Assembly: GCF_005405885.1 (NCBI RefSeq)
Contig: NZ_BJFL01000038.1
Coordinates: 1 to 40,762, forward strand
From: Gandjariella thermophila
GTDB taxonomy: Bacteria > Actinomycetota > Actinomycetes > Mycobacteriales > Pseudonocardiaceae
Reading direction: 5' to 3'
DNA length: 40,762 nt
Part shown: in pieces, positions 14,964 through 22,864 of the stretch
Layout of the letters: each line of letters begins with the position of its first letter
Position numbering within the stretch: position 1 is the first letter of the stretch
Translations under genes and position numbers: made by a program
Notes under the pieces: generated by a model
Seen by the model: the letters and a program-made list of their open reading frames with translations, nothing else
Database searches by the model: none
What the model was told of the DNA's origin: nothing

Positions 14964-16586
14964 ATGCCAACCTCATTCAACGCGGCGGACTACCTGATCG
15001 ACCGGCACGTGCGGGACGGCGAGGGCGCTCGCCCCGCCGTCACGTGCGGCGAGCGCACCCTCAGCTACGCCGACCTCGCCGACGAGGTGCACCGGGTGGC
15101 CGCCGGCCTGCGCGCCCTCGGCGTCCGGCCCGAGGAGCGGGTCATGTTCTGCATGGCCGACGGCGTGGAACTGCTCGCCGGCATCCTCGGCGCGATGCAC
15201 GCCGGTGCGGTGCCGGTGCCGGTGTCCACCATGTTCACCGGCGCCGAACTGGCTGGCGTGCTGGCCGACTCGCGCGCCCGGGTGCTGTGCGTGTCGGCGC
15301 GGTTCGCCGCGGCCGCGCGGGCGGCGGTGGGTGCCGCACCCGAGGTCACCGACGTGGTGCTGGACGGCGCGGCCGACGTGCTGGGCCGGCCGGGGATCGC
15401 CGTGCACTCCTGGGCCGACCTGCGTGCGGCGCAGCCCGCGGCCAAGCCGTACGACACCTGGGAGGACTCCCCGGCGCTGTGGCTGTACACGTCGGGCACC
15501 ACAGGGCTGCCGAAGGCGGCGATGCACCGGCACGCCAGCATCCGCAGCGTCGCCGAGTGCTACGGCCACGGCGTCCTCGGCGTCGCGCCCGGCGACCGCT
15601 GCCTGTCGGTGGCCAAGCTGTTCTTCGCCTACGGCATCGGTAACTCGGCGTTCTTCCCGCTGGCCGCCGGCGCCACCGCGGTGCTCGAGCCGGAGCGGCC
15701 GACCCCGGCACTGATCGCCGAGCGGGTCCGGGCGCAGCGGCCGACGCTGTTCTTCGGCGTGCCCACCTTCTACGCCGCGCTGCTGGCCAGCGACATCCCG
15801 GACGACACGTTCGCCTCCGTCCGGCAGGGCGTCTCCGCCGGCGAGGCGCTGCCCGAGGTGCTGTTCGAACGGTTCCTGCGCCGGTTCGGGGTGGAGATCC
15901 TCGACGGTCTCGGCTCCACCGAGGCGCTGCACATCTTCCTGTCCAACCGGCCCGGCCGGGTCCACCCCGGCTCCTCCGGCATCCCGGTGCCCGGCTACGA
16001 CGTCGAACTGCGCGACGAGCACGGTGCGGTCATCGCCGAGGCCGACCGGCCGGGGGACCTCTACCTGCGCGGGCCGTCCATCGCCACCGGCTACTGGTGC
16101 CGCACCGACACCACCCGCCGGGTGTTCCTCGGCGAGTGGCTGCGCACCGGCGACACCTACGTGCGGACCGGTGACGGCAGCTACCGCTGCCTGGGCCGCA
16201 GCAACGACATGCTCAAGGCCGGCGGGATCTGGGTGTCCCCCGGTGAGGTGGAGCACCGGCTGCTGGAGCACCCGGCGGTCGCCGAGGTCGCCGTGGTGGC
16301 CGCCCCGGACGACGACGGCCTGGACAAGCCGGTCGCCTGCGTGGTGCCCGCCGAGGGGAGCGGGGTGGACGCCGACGAGTTGGTCGCCTGGTGCCGCACC
16401 GGGCTGGCGGCGTTCAAACGCCCGCGCGCCGTGGTGACCGTGGCCGAGCTGCCGAAGACCGCGACCGGCAAGGTCCGCAGGAACGTGCTGCGCGAACTGG
16501 TGCGGGACACCCTCCGTACCCGGACCGATGAGGCGGCCGACCTCACACCTGCTCCGCTGGACACCGCTGCCGGCAGCGGATTATGA
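14964..16586 (+). CDS. Benzoate-CoA ligase
   Basis: A 540-residue AMP-forming acyl-CoA synthetase. The P-loop YTSGTTGLPKA is at about 175-185, GSTEALHIFLSNRPG near 315 is the A5 motif with the form typical of benzoate-CoA ligases, LRTGDTY is the A7/A8 region, and KTATGKVRR near the end carries the catalytic lysine. It activates benzoate to benzoyl-CoA, the substrate of BoxB, so the operon covers uptake-independent activation and the first two ring reactions. The ATG lies 10 bp after boxB with GAGGTGA as ribosome site. The symbol (bclA/badA/bzdA) varies between organisms and is left blank. Confidence 0.9.
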   Translation: MPTSFNAADYLIDRHVRDGEGARPAVTCGERTLSYADLADEVHRVAAGLRALGVRPEERVMFCMADGVELLAGILGAMHAGAVPVPVSTMFTGAELAGVLADSRARVLCVSARFAAAARAAVGAAPEVTDVVLDGAADVLGRPGIAVHSWADLRAAQPAAKPYDTWEDSPALWLYTSGTTGLPKAAMHRHASIRSVAECYGHGVLGVAPGDRCLSVAKLFFAYGIGNSAFFPLAAGATAVLEPERPTPALIAERVRAQRPTLFFGVPTFYAALLASDIPDDTFASVRQGVSAGEALPEVLFERFLRRFGVEILDGLGSTEALHIFLSNRPGRVHPGSSGIPVPGYDVELRDEHGAVIAEADRPGDLYLRGPSIATGYWCRTDTTRRVFLGEWLRTGDTYVRTGDGSYRCLGRSNDMLKAGGIWVSPGEVEHRLLEHPAVAEVAVVAAPDDDGLDKPVACVVPAEGSGVDADELVAWCRTGLAAFKRPRAVVTVAELPKTATGKVRRNVLRELVRDTLRTRTDEAADLTPAPLDTAAGSGL

Positions 16587-16613
16587 AGCAACCAGGCGAC
16601 GAGGAAGGGTCCG

Positions 16614-17471
16614 ATGCTCGACGGAGAGGCGCTCGTTGACGCGCATGTGCACGCGCCCCGGCTCGCCACCGTCAAACCGGCCTGGTATGAGTGGGCGCAG
16701 CAGTTCTCCGGCCCGCACGACTGGCGCTCCGCCTACGACGCCGACGGTGACCCCGTCCCGGAGCGGCTGGACGCGCTGCTGGCCGCCGAGGGCGTGGACC
16801 GGGCGCTGCTGTTCTGCGAGTACAGCCCGCGGGCGACCGGCATCCAGCCCATCGAGGACAACCTGCCGATCGTCGAGCACAACCCGACCCGGTTCCGGTT
16901 GGTGGCCAACGTCAACCCGCACCTGCACCACCCGCTGGCCGCCGAGGTGGAGCGGCAGCTCGACCTCGGCGCGGTGGCGTTGAAGCTGCACCCGGTACAC
17001 GCCGGGTTCCGGCCGGACGACCGCGAGCTGTACCCGGCGTACCAGGTGTGCGCGGAGCGGGGCGTCCCGGTGATCCTGCACTCCGGCACGTCCAGCTTCC
17101 CCGGGGCCCGGTCCGCGTTCGGCAACCCGGAGCTGTGGGTGCCCGTCGTCGAGGACTTCCCGCAGGTCGACTTCGTCTTCGCGCACGGGGGACGCGGCTG
17201 GTGGTACGACGTGGCGGCGTTCCTCGCGCTGGCCAAGCCGAACGTGTGGCTGGACCTCGCCGGGCTGCCACCGAAGAAGCTGCCCGAGTACTACGCCCGG
17301 TTCGACCTGACCCGGCTCGCCACCAGGTGGATCTTCGGCACGGACTGGCCCGGTGTGCCGGGGCCGGGTCGCAACGCCGCCGCGCTGGCCGGCATCGGCC
17401 TGCCACCGGATGTGCTGCGCGGGGTTCTGTCCGGCAACGCGGCGAAGGTCTTCCCCGGCCTGGACATCTGA
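16614..17471 (+). CDS. Amidohydrolase 2 family protein (metal-dependent hydrolase)
   Basis: A 285-residue TIM-barrel hydrolase. DAHVH at 9-13 is the first metal-ligand pair, ALKLHPVH near 124 the second strand, VILHSGTSSF near 152, FAHGGRG the third His, and FGTDWPG near 243 the catalytic Asp. The family includes aromatic and 2-keto acid decarboxylases and lactone hydrolases. It is the last gene of the box operon (27 bp after the ligase, GAGGAAGGG site), so it probably acts on benzoate or a ring-cleavage intermediate, but it is not part of the classical box pathway and its substrate is unknown. Confidence 0.85.
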   Translation: MLDGEALVDAHVHAPRLATVKPAWYEWAQQFSGPHDWRSAYDADGDPVPERLDALLAAEGVDRALLFCEYSPRATGIQPIEDNLPIVEHNPTRFRLVANVNPHLHHPLAAEVERQLDLGAVALKLHPVHAGFRPDDRELYPAYQVCAERGVPVILHSGTSSFPGARSAFGNPELWVPVVEDFPQVDFVFAHGGRGWWYDVAAFLALAKPNVWLDLAGLPPKKLPEYYARFDLTRLATRWIFGTDWPGVPGPGRNAAALAGIGLPPDVLRGVLSGNAAKVFPGLDI

Positions 17472-17624
17472 CAGCCTGTTCCGGAACTGGACTGACTTCG
17501 GGGAACGCGCCGGGGCGAAGCCCCTGCGATCGTGGGGGCGGGCGAGCCACCAGGACAAGCAGGGGTGTGCCCGGTCACTGCGAGCCCGGCGACACGATCG
17601 CGGCGCGCGTTCAGCAACAGGCAC

Positions 17625-17649
17625 TGACCGCCGGGCCGGAAGGCGGTCA
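17625..17649. terminator. Convergent hairpin between the amidohydrolase and paaX-like genes
   Basis: TGACCGCC (17625-17632) and GGCGGTCA (17642-17649) form a perfect 8-bp stem with a 9-nt loop. It overlaps the stop codon of the minus-strand regulator and lies 150 bp after the box operon. It has no T-tract, as is usual in high-GC actinomycetes. The remaining 17472-17624 stretch holds nothing recognisable. Confidence 0.45.
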
Positions 17650-18567
17650 GCCGGCGGCCTCGGCCAGCTCGTCCCACCGGCGCCGCGCGCCGTCCCGCCA
17701 GCGCACGTGCCGGTCGTTGAACAGCGCCGTCGCCTTGGTCCCGCTCCACCGGGCGGGCAGCAGTTCGGCGGGCAGTTGCGGGTCGAGGAATGGGAACCGG
17801 CGCCACTCGTGCACCAGCCGGGTCTGCGCGCGCAGCACGTCGTCCGGGGTGCGCGGGCGCAGCCGGCCGAACTCCTCGATGAACTCGTCGTAGCGCCGCG
17901 CCACGTCGTCCAGGTGCCACGCGGCGGCCACCATGTCCTGCTCCCGGCCGAGCGCGCCGTAGCTGGCTACGAACGACATGGCCGACTCGGACAGGGACAG
18001 CTCGTCCAGCACCAGCTTGGCGTCGGCCTCCGCGTCGGCCCGCGGCGCGATCCACACCCCCGGCGCGGGGGAGCCGAATCCGGCCCAGCTCAGCCGGGTA
18101 CGCAGCCGGTGCCGCAGGTCGCGCATGGTCTCCGGCACGGACACCAGCACCACTAGCCACCGGCCGTCCCAGTCCCGGTTCCCGCTGCCGAACCCGTAGA
18201 TCCGCTCGGCACCCTCGACCAGCAGCCGGCGCGCGGGTGGGGTGAGGTGCCAGCGCACCCGCCGGCCGAGCCGCTCCGCGGCGAGCCAGCCCTCGGCGGA
18301 GGTCCGTGCGACCGCCTGCCGCGCCGACTTCTCCTCCACGCCGAACAGGGCGAGCGCGTTGACCAGGGTGGCCGTCCACACCGGTTCGCCGCGGGGCAGG
18401 ACGAACTCGCCGAGGATGGTCATCAGCAGCGAGCGGGCGCTGCCACCGCCGACCTCGCGGCGGCGGTTGATCACCGGCCGTGGCCGCTCGGTGGCCGGCT
18501 CCCTGGCCGCGCGTCCGCCGTGCTCGGCGGACCCGGCCTGCCGTCCGGCTTCCCGAGGCGCTCCCAT
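17647..18567 (-). CDS. PaaX-family transcriptional repressor
   Basis: A 306-residue protein from ATG 18567 (GAGGAC site 9 bp upstream; a TTG at 18573 is too close to it). The N-terminal winged helix (about residues 44-115: SARSLLMTILGEFVLP, ARQAVARTSAEGWL, GRRVRWHLTP) and the central/C-terminal regions (WDGRWLVVLVSVPE, RHRLRTRLSWAGFGSPAPGVWIAPR, FPFLDPQLPAELLPARW) are typical of PaaX repressors, which respond to aryl-CoA compounds, phenylacetyl-CoA being the classic ligand. Convergent with the box operon, it is a good candidate to sense benzoyl-CoA here, taking the place of BoxR of proteobacteria. A strong inverted repeat lies in its own promoter. Confidence 0.87.
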   Translation of the reverse strand: MGAPREAGRQAGSAEHGGRAAREPATERPRPVINRRREVGGGSARSLLMTILGEFVLPRGEPVWTATLVNALALFGVEEKSARQAVARTSAEGWLAAERLGRRVRWHLTPPARRLLVEGAERIYGFGSGNRDWDGRWLVVLVSVPETMRDLRHRLRTRLSWAGFGSPAPGVWIAPRADAEADAKLVLDELSLSESAMSFVASYGALGREQDMVAAAWHLDDVARRYDEFIEEFGRLRPRTPDDVLRAQTRLVHEWRRFPFLDPQLPAELLPARWSGTKATALFNDRHVRWRDGARRRWDELAEAAG

Positions 18568-18590
18568 GACCAACTGTCCTCACAATGATG

Positions 18591-18619
18591 CAACGCCGAT
18601 ACAAAACTGTATCGCGTTG
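18591..18619. promoter_or_regulatory. Inverted-repeat operator upstream of the paaX-like gene
   Basis: CAACGC(C)GATAC, then AAAACT, then GTATCGCGTTG: the two 11-bp arms are exact complements apart from one extra C on the left. It lies 24 bp upstream of the ATG at 18567, where an autoregulatory repressor would bind. It shares TACAAAAC (18600-18607) with the boxC upstream region. Confidence 0.65.
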
Positions 18620-18631
18620 CCCGTGCCCGGC

Positions 18632-18682
18632 CCGACCGGATGCGGCGGGGGTGGCCGACGCGCCCCCGCCGCATCCGGTCGG
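18632..18682 (-). terminator. 20-bp perfect hairpin after ptsH
   Basis: The arms 18632-18651 and 18663-18682 are exact reverse complements (20 bp) around an 11-nt loop. It begins 5 bp beyond the ptsH stop on the minus strand and separates the PTS operon from the paaX-like gene. There is no T-tract. It is one of the strongest hairpins in the window. Confidence 0.8.
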
Positions 18683-18687
18683 TTGCC

Positions 18688-18993
18688 TCAGTGGCCGGCG
18701 GCCCGGGCGGGCTGCTCCGCGTCCAGGTCGGTGCCGACCAGCACGGCCAGCGCGTCCACCGACGGCTCGGCGCCGGCGCCCGCCGCGGACAACTCCACCT
18801 CGTCCCCGTGCCGCGCGCCGAGCGTCATCAGCCCCAGCACGCTGGACGCGTCGACCTCGTCACCGGCCCGGCCGTCGACGACCCTGGCGATGCGCACGGT
18901 CGCCGGCTGCTCGGCGGCCGCCTTGGCGATCAGGCCGGCGGGCCGGGCGTGCAGGCCCACCGTGCTGGCGACGACGACGCGGCGTCGGTACAT
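18688..18993 (-). CDS. ptsH: Phosphocarrier protein HPr
   Basis: A 101-residue protein. H15 in VGLHARPAGL is the phosphorylated histidine, with R17 and P18 conserved; S50 in DASSVLGLM sits where the regulatory serine (Ser46 in Firmicutes) lies, although no HPr kinase is expected in this group. HPr carries phosphate from enzyme I to the sugar-specific IIA. It is the last gene of the fructose PTS operon, preceded by GAGAGGA, and is followed directly by the strong hairpin. The C-terminus is about ten residues longer than in typical HPr. Confidence 0.94.
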   Translation of the reverse strand: MYRRRVVVASTVGLHARPAGLIAKAAAEQPATVRIARVVDGRAGDEVDASSVLGLMTLGARHGDEVELSAAGAGAEPSVDALAVLVGTDLDAEQPARAAGH

Positions 18994-19032
18994 GTCACGG
19001 CTCCTCTCGGTGGCCGCCGGCGCGGCGGCGGG

Positions 19033-20514
19033 TCAGCGGGTGGTGGCGGGTACGGCCTCGGTCGCGGCGTCGGGGGCGGCGGCGCGCTGCCGGCTGCCCT
19101 GCCCGATCTGCTTGGCCAGCAACACGACACCGGCGGTGACCACCGTGCCGACCACGATGACGATCAGGTAGGGCAGCGGGTGGCCGGTCAGCGGCAACAC
19201 GAACACTCCCCCGTGCGGGGCGCGCAGCGTGGCGCCGGCGAGCACCGACAGGGCGCCGGTGACCGCCGAGCCGAACATGATGGACGGGATGACCCGCAGC
19301 GGGTCGCCCGCGGCGAACGGGATCGCGCCCTCGGTGATGAACGACGCGCCAAGCAGCCACGCGGCCCGGGCGTTCTCCCGCTCCGCGGGCGTGAACAGAC
19401 TCCTGCGCACGGTCGCGGCCAGCGCCAGGGCCAGCGGCGGCACCATGCCCGCGGCCATCACCGCGGCCATGATCTCCAGCGAGGTGGTCGCGCCGGTGGT
19501 CAACCCGCCGACGGCGAAGGTGTAGGCAACCTTGTTCACCGGGCCGCCCATGTCGAAGGCGATCATCGCGCCGAGCAGGGCGCCGAGCAGGGCGGCGTTC
19601 GCCCCGCTGAGACCACCCAGCCAGGCGGTCAGGGCGTTGGTCGCAGCCGCGATCGGAGCCCCGACCACGATGAACATCAGCACGCCCACCACCGCGGAGC
19701 CGAGCAGTGGCAGCACCACCACGGGCATGATCCCGGCCACGGCCCGCGGAACGTTGATCTTCCGCAGGGCGGCGACCACCGCGCCGGCGAGCAGACCGGC
19801 GACGAGGCCGCCGAGGAAGCCGGCGCCGACCGCCACCGCCGCGGCCCCGCCGACGAACCCGGGTGCGATGGCCGGCCGGTCGGCCATGGCGAACCCGATG
19901 AACCCGGCCAGCACCGGGACCAGGAAGCTGAACGAGGCCTTGCCGATCTGCAGGCTCAGCGCGGCCCAGCTCATCAGGCTGGCCGGGTCGAAGTGCTCGG
20001 TCGCCTTCGGCGCGTCGGTCACCTGGTAGCCGCCCAGCGCGAAGCTGAGCGCGATGAGCAGGCCACCGGCCGCGACGAACGGGATCACGTAACTGACCCC
20101 GGTCATCAGCCACTGGCGGAGCTGGGTGCCGAACCCGGCGCCCTGGGTGACCTTGCTGGACAGGTCGGGCCCGGCCGCGGTGGGATCCGGTGCCCCGGTG
20201 CGCTCGTGCGCCGCGGCGGCCTCCCGCGCCCGCCGCAGCAGCGCGCCGGTGTCGTTGATCGCCTGCTTGACGGTGGCCTCCACGACGGCCTTGCCGGCGA
20301 AGCGCTCCCTGCCCTGCACGCCGACGTCGGCGGCCAGGATGACCGCGTCCGCGGCGGCGATGTCCTCGGCGGACAGCGGGGTGGAGCCGGCCGAGCCCTG
20401 CGTCTCCACGGTGATCTCGTCACCGGCGGCCCTGGCGGCCTGCTCGAGCGACTCGGCCGCCAGGTAGGTGTGCGCGATTCCGGTGGGGCAGGCGGTGATC
20501 GCGACGAACTTCAT
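19033..20514 (-). CDS. fruA: PTS fructose permease, fused IIB-IIC
   Basis: A 493-residue protein. The IIB domain (1-100) begins with ITACPTGIAHTYLAAE, with C9 as the phosphocysteine of fructose-type IIB. After a charged linker the IIC domain (about 135-480) has some eight to ten hydrophobic segments, with FDMGGPVNKVAYTF and FITEGAIPFAAGDP, both conserved in fructose IIC. It transports and phosphorylates fructose, giving fructose 1-phosphate for FruK. IIA is a separate gene upstream. The ATG at 20514 begins the IIB domain exactly; longer reading frames upstream lack any domain. Confidence 0.93.
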   Translation of the reverse strand: MKFVAITACPTGIAHTYLAAESLEQAARAAGDEITVETQGSAGSTPLSAEDIAAADAVILAADVGVQGRERFAGKAVVEATVKQAINDTGALLRRAREAAAAHERTGAPDPTAAGPDLSSKVTQGAGFGTQLRQWLMTGVSYVIPFVAAGGLLIALSFALGGYQVTDAPKATEHFDPASLMSWAALSLQIGKASFSFLVPVLAGFIGFAMADRPAIAPGFVGGAAAVAVGAGFLGGLVAGLLAGAVVAALRKINVPRAVAGIMPVVVLPLLGSAVVGVLMFIVVGAPIAAATNALTAWLGGLSGANAALLGALLGAMIAFDMGGPVNKVAYTFAVGGLTTGATTSLEIMAAVMAAGMVPPLALALAATVRRSLFTPAERENARAAWLLGASFITEGAIPFAAGDPLRVIPSIMFGSAVTGALSVLAGATLRAPHGGVFVLPLTGHPLPYLIVIVVGTVVTAGVVLLAKQIGQGSRQRAAAPDAATEAVPATTR

Positions 20515-20608
20515 GACGGGGCCACCTCCCTTGTCGCGCGGTCGCGCGCGGCCTGGCGGCCCCGGCGCGCGCAGGGGGCAATCTGGGTGCGACGGCGTGT
20601 CAGGCGCA

Positions 20609-21061
20609 TCAGGACGCCACCTCCTCGTGGATGTACTGGGCAACGGCAGCGGGGTCGTCGGCGGTGAGCAGGGTGTCCGTGAAGTCCCGGCGGACCAGCC
20701 GGCGAGCCAGCGCGGCGAGCACGGTCATGTGCGCGGTGTCGCCGTGCTCGGGCGCGGCGATCAGGAAGATCAGCCGGGCCGGGCCGTCCGGCGCGCCGAA
20801 GTCGACGCCCTCGGCGCTGCGGCCGAAGGCCAGGCTGGGCGCGGTGACGGCGGCGGAGCGGCAGTGCGGGATGCCGATGCCGCCGTCCAGGCCGGTGGCC
20901 ATCTGCTGCTCGCGCGCCTCCACGTCGGCGAGGAAGGTTTCCAGGTCGGTGACCCGGCCCTGCTTGGCCAGCCGCTCGCCGAGTGATCGGACGGCGTCCC
21001 GCCGGTTGCTCGCGGCGAGGTCGAGATCGACCAGGTCGACGGTGATCAGGTCGTCGCTCAT
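20609..21061 (-). CDS. PTS fructose-specific enzyme IIA
   Basis: A 150-residue protein of the mannitol/fructose IIA (PTS_EIIA type 2) family. H66 in GIGIPHCRS is the phosphorylation site; IFLIAAPEHGDTAHMTVLAALARRL is the conserved later region. It passes phosphate from HPr to the IIB domain of the permease encoded next. Its ATG overlaps the fruK stop by 4 bp, and a 94-bp gap separates it from the IIBC gene, still the same transcription unit by orientation. Confidence 0.93.
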   Translation of the reverse strand: MSDDLITVDLVDLDLAASNRRDAVRSLGERLAKQGRVTDLETFLADVEAREQQMATGLDGGIGIPHCRSAAVTAPSLAFGRSAEGVDFGAPDGPARLIFLIAAPEHGDTAHMTVLAALARRLVRRDFTDTLLTADDPAAVAQYIHEEVAS

Positions 21062-22002
21062 GGGTCTACTCCGGTGAGGATCAGGGACTCGTTCGGCTCG
21101 ATCAGGCGTACGGCGGCCACGTCGACCTCGTCCCGGCGTGGCATGCGGCTGCCCGGTAGGCGGACCGCGGCGGTGCCGTACGCGACGCCGGTGCGCAGGG
21201 CGGTCGGCCCGCTGGCGCCGGCCAGGAGGAATCCGGCCAGGGCGGCGTCTCCCGCACCGACCGTGCTGGCCACCGGCACCTCCGGCCCCATCGCATGCCA
21301 GGCGCCGGTGTGGTCGACCAGCAGTGCGCCGTCGCGGCCGAGGCTGGTCAGCACCGCGCCGACGCCCGCGTCACGCAGCTCGCGGGCGGCGGCCAGCACG
21401 TCGCCAAGCCGGGGGAGGGGCCGGCCGGCCAGCTCGGTCAGCTCGGCGAGGTTCGGTTTCACCAGCTCGGGCGTGGCGGCGCAGGCGGCGGCCAGCGCCG
21501 GGCCCGAGGTGTCCACCGCGACACGCGCCCCCGCCTTCCGGCCGACCTCGACGAACTGGGCGTGCAGGTCGTCCGGCGCGTCCAGCGGCAGACTGCCGCA
21601 GCAGACCACCCACTCGGCACGCTCGGCCAGCTCGGCGACCCGCTGCCGGACGGCCTCCAGCTCGGCGGGCGCCAGCTCCGGTCCGGGTTCGTTGATCTTC
21701 GTGGTCACCCCGTGCCGGTCGACGATGGTGAGGTTGCTCCGGGTGGACCGGCTGATCGGCACGACCACCACCGGCACACCCTCCGGGGCGAGCAGCTCGG
21801 CGAGCTGGCCGCCCGCCACGCCGCCGCACGGCAGTAACGCCGTGGTGTGCCGGTCGGCCGCGGCGAGCACCCTGGCCACGTTGACGCCCTTGCCGCCCGG
21901 ATCGACGTGCACCCGCTCGGCGCGCAGCACGGCGCCGGGCACCAGCTCGTCGAGCACGGCCGTGCGGTCCAGGCTCGGGTTGGGCGTGACCGTGACGATC
22001 AT
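21058..22002 (-). CDS. fruK: 1-phosphofructokinase
   Basis: A 314-residue PfkB-family sugar kinase. GGKGVN at 36-41 is the substrate/phosphate signature, KPNLAELTELAG near 182 is the PfkB middle motif, and VGAGDA at 248-253 holds the catalytic base D252. It converts fructose 1-phosphate made by the PTS to fructose 1,6-bisphosphate. The start at 22002 gives the canonical MIVTVTPNPSLD N-terminus and overlaps the DeoR-type gene by 4 bp. It is the second gene of the operon. Confidence 0.94.
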   Translation of the reverse strand: MIVTVTPNPSLDRTAVLDELVPGAVLRAERVHVDPGGKGVNVARVLAAADRHTTALLPCGGVAGGQLAELLAPEGVPVVVVPISRSTRSNLTIVDRHGVTTKINEPGPELAPAELEAVRQRVAELAERAEWVVCCGSLPLDAPDDLHAQFVEVGRKAGARVAVDTSGPALAAACAATPELVKPNLAELTELAGRPLPRLGDVLAAARELRDAGVGAVLTSLGRDGALLVDHTGAWHAMGPEVPVASTVGAGDAALAGFLLAGASGPTALRTGVAYGTAAVRLPGSRMPRRDEVDVAAVRLIEPNESLILTGVDP

Positions 22003-22760
22003 GCGGTCACCACGCTGGTGCCGTTCGCGGACAGTTCCTCGACGGCGGCCGGGTTGAGCGCGTCGTCGGTGACGATCACGTCCAGGTCGGCGATCCTGGC
22101 GAACCGGCTGAACAGGTCGTTGCCGTACTTGCTGTGGTCGGCCAGAAGCACCCGGTTGCGGGCGGCCCGCACCATCGCCGACTTCACCGCGGACTCCGCC
22201 GGGTCCGGGGTGGTGCACCCCTTGTCCGCGGAGAACCCGTTGGTGCCGAGGAAGGCGACGTCCACGGTGAGCCCGTCCAGCACCTGCAGCGCCCAGGACT
22301 CGACCGCGGCCAGGGTGGTCGGCCGGACCCGCCCGCCGAGCAGGTGCAGCTCGATGTTGCCCCGGGCGGCCAGGGTGGTGGCGACGGGCAGCGAGTTGGT
22401 CACCACGACCAGTTCCCGTTCCGGTGGCAGCAGGCTGGCCAGCCGCCCGGTGGTGGTACCGGCGTCCAGCAGCACGGTGCCGCGGTCGGGCAGCAGGTCG
22501 AGGGCGGCCCGGGCGATGCGGTCCTTCTCCGCGGCGTGCGTCTGGTCGCGCTGGGCCACGCCCGGCTCGAAGTCCAGCCGTTCCACCGCGATGGCTCCGC
22601 CATAGACCCGGCGGACCAGGCCACGGCGTTCCAGGGCGGACAGGTCGCGCCGGATGGTCTCCGGCGCCACGTCCAGCTCGGCGGAGATCTCCGAGACGTC
22701 GATCCGCCCGTCCCGGCGAGCCCGCTGCACGAGCAACTGCTGGCGTTCCGCGGCGTACAT
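21999..22760 (-). CDS. fruR: DeoR-family fructose operon repressor
   Basis: A 253-residue protein. The DeoR winged helix spans about 3-60 (ERQQLLVQRARRDGRIDVSE, LDVAPETIRRDLSALERRGLV), followed by the DeoR sensor domain with LDAGTTTGRLA near 98 and NSLPVATTLA, LADHSKYG near 215. Effectors of this subfamily are sugar phosphates such as fructose 1-phosphate. It is first in the operon fruR-fruK-IIA-IIBC-ptsH and divergent from ptsI, the same arrangement as in Corynebacterium glutamicum, where the regulator controls both sides. Confidence 0.92.
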   Translation of the reverse strand: MYAAERQQLLVQRARRDGRIDVSEISAELDVAPETIRRDLSALERRGLVRRVYGGAIAVERLDFEPGVAQRDQTHAAEKDRIARAALDLLPDRGTVLLDAGTTTGRLASLLPPERELVVVTNSLPVATTLAARGNIELHLLGGRVRPTTLAAVESWALQVLDGLTVDVAFLGTNGFSADKGCTTPDPAESAVKSAMVRAARNRVLLADHSKYGNDLFSRFARIADLDVIVTDDALNPAAVEELSANGTSVVTA

Positions 22761-22787
22761 TGCCCGATGTCCTCCGATTCGATGCCC

Positions 22788-22813
22788 GGTGTTATTTGAG
22801 TTTGCACGGTGTT
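22788..22813. promoter_or_regulatory. GGTGTT direct repeats between fruR and ptsI
   Basis: CGGTGTT begins at 22787 and 22807, exactly 20 bp apart, in the 104-bp divergent promoter region between fruR (start 22760) and ptsI (start 22865). Two turns of the helix between identical hexamers is typical of DeoR-family operators. The AT-rich stretch between them may contain promoter elements. Confidence 0.45.
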
Positions 22814-22864
22814 GCCCTAATGTCAAGACCTGGTTACTGCAGTGCCGAGCCTTGGAGGTCCGGG

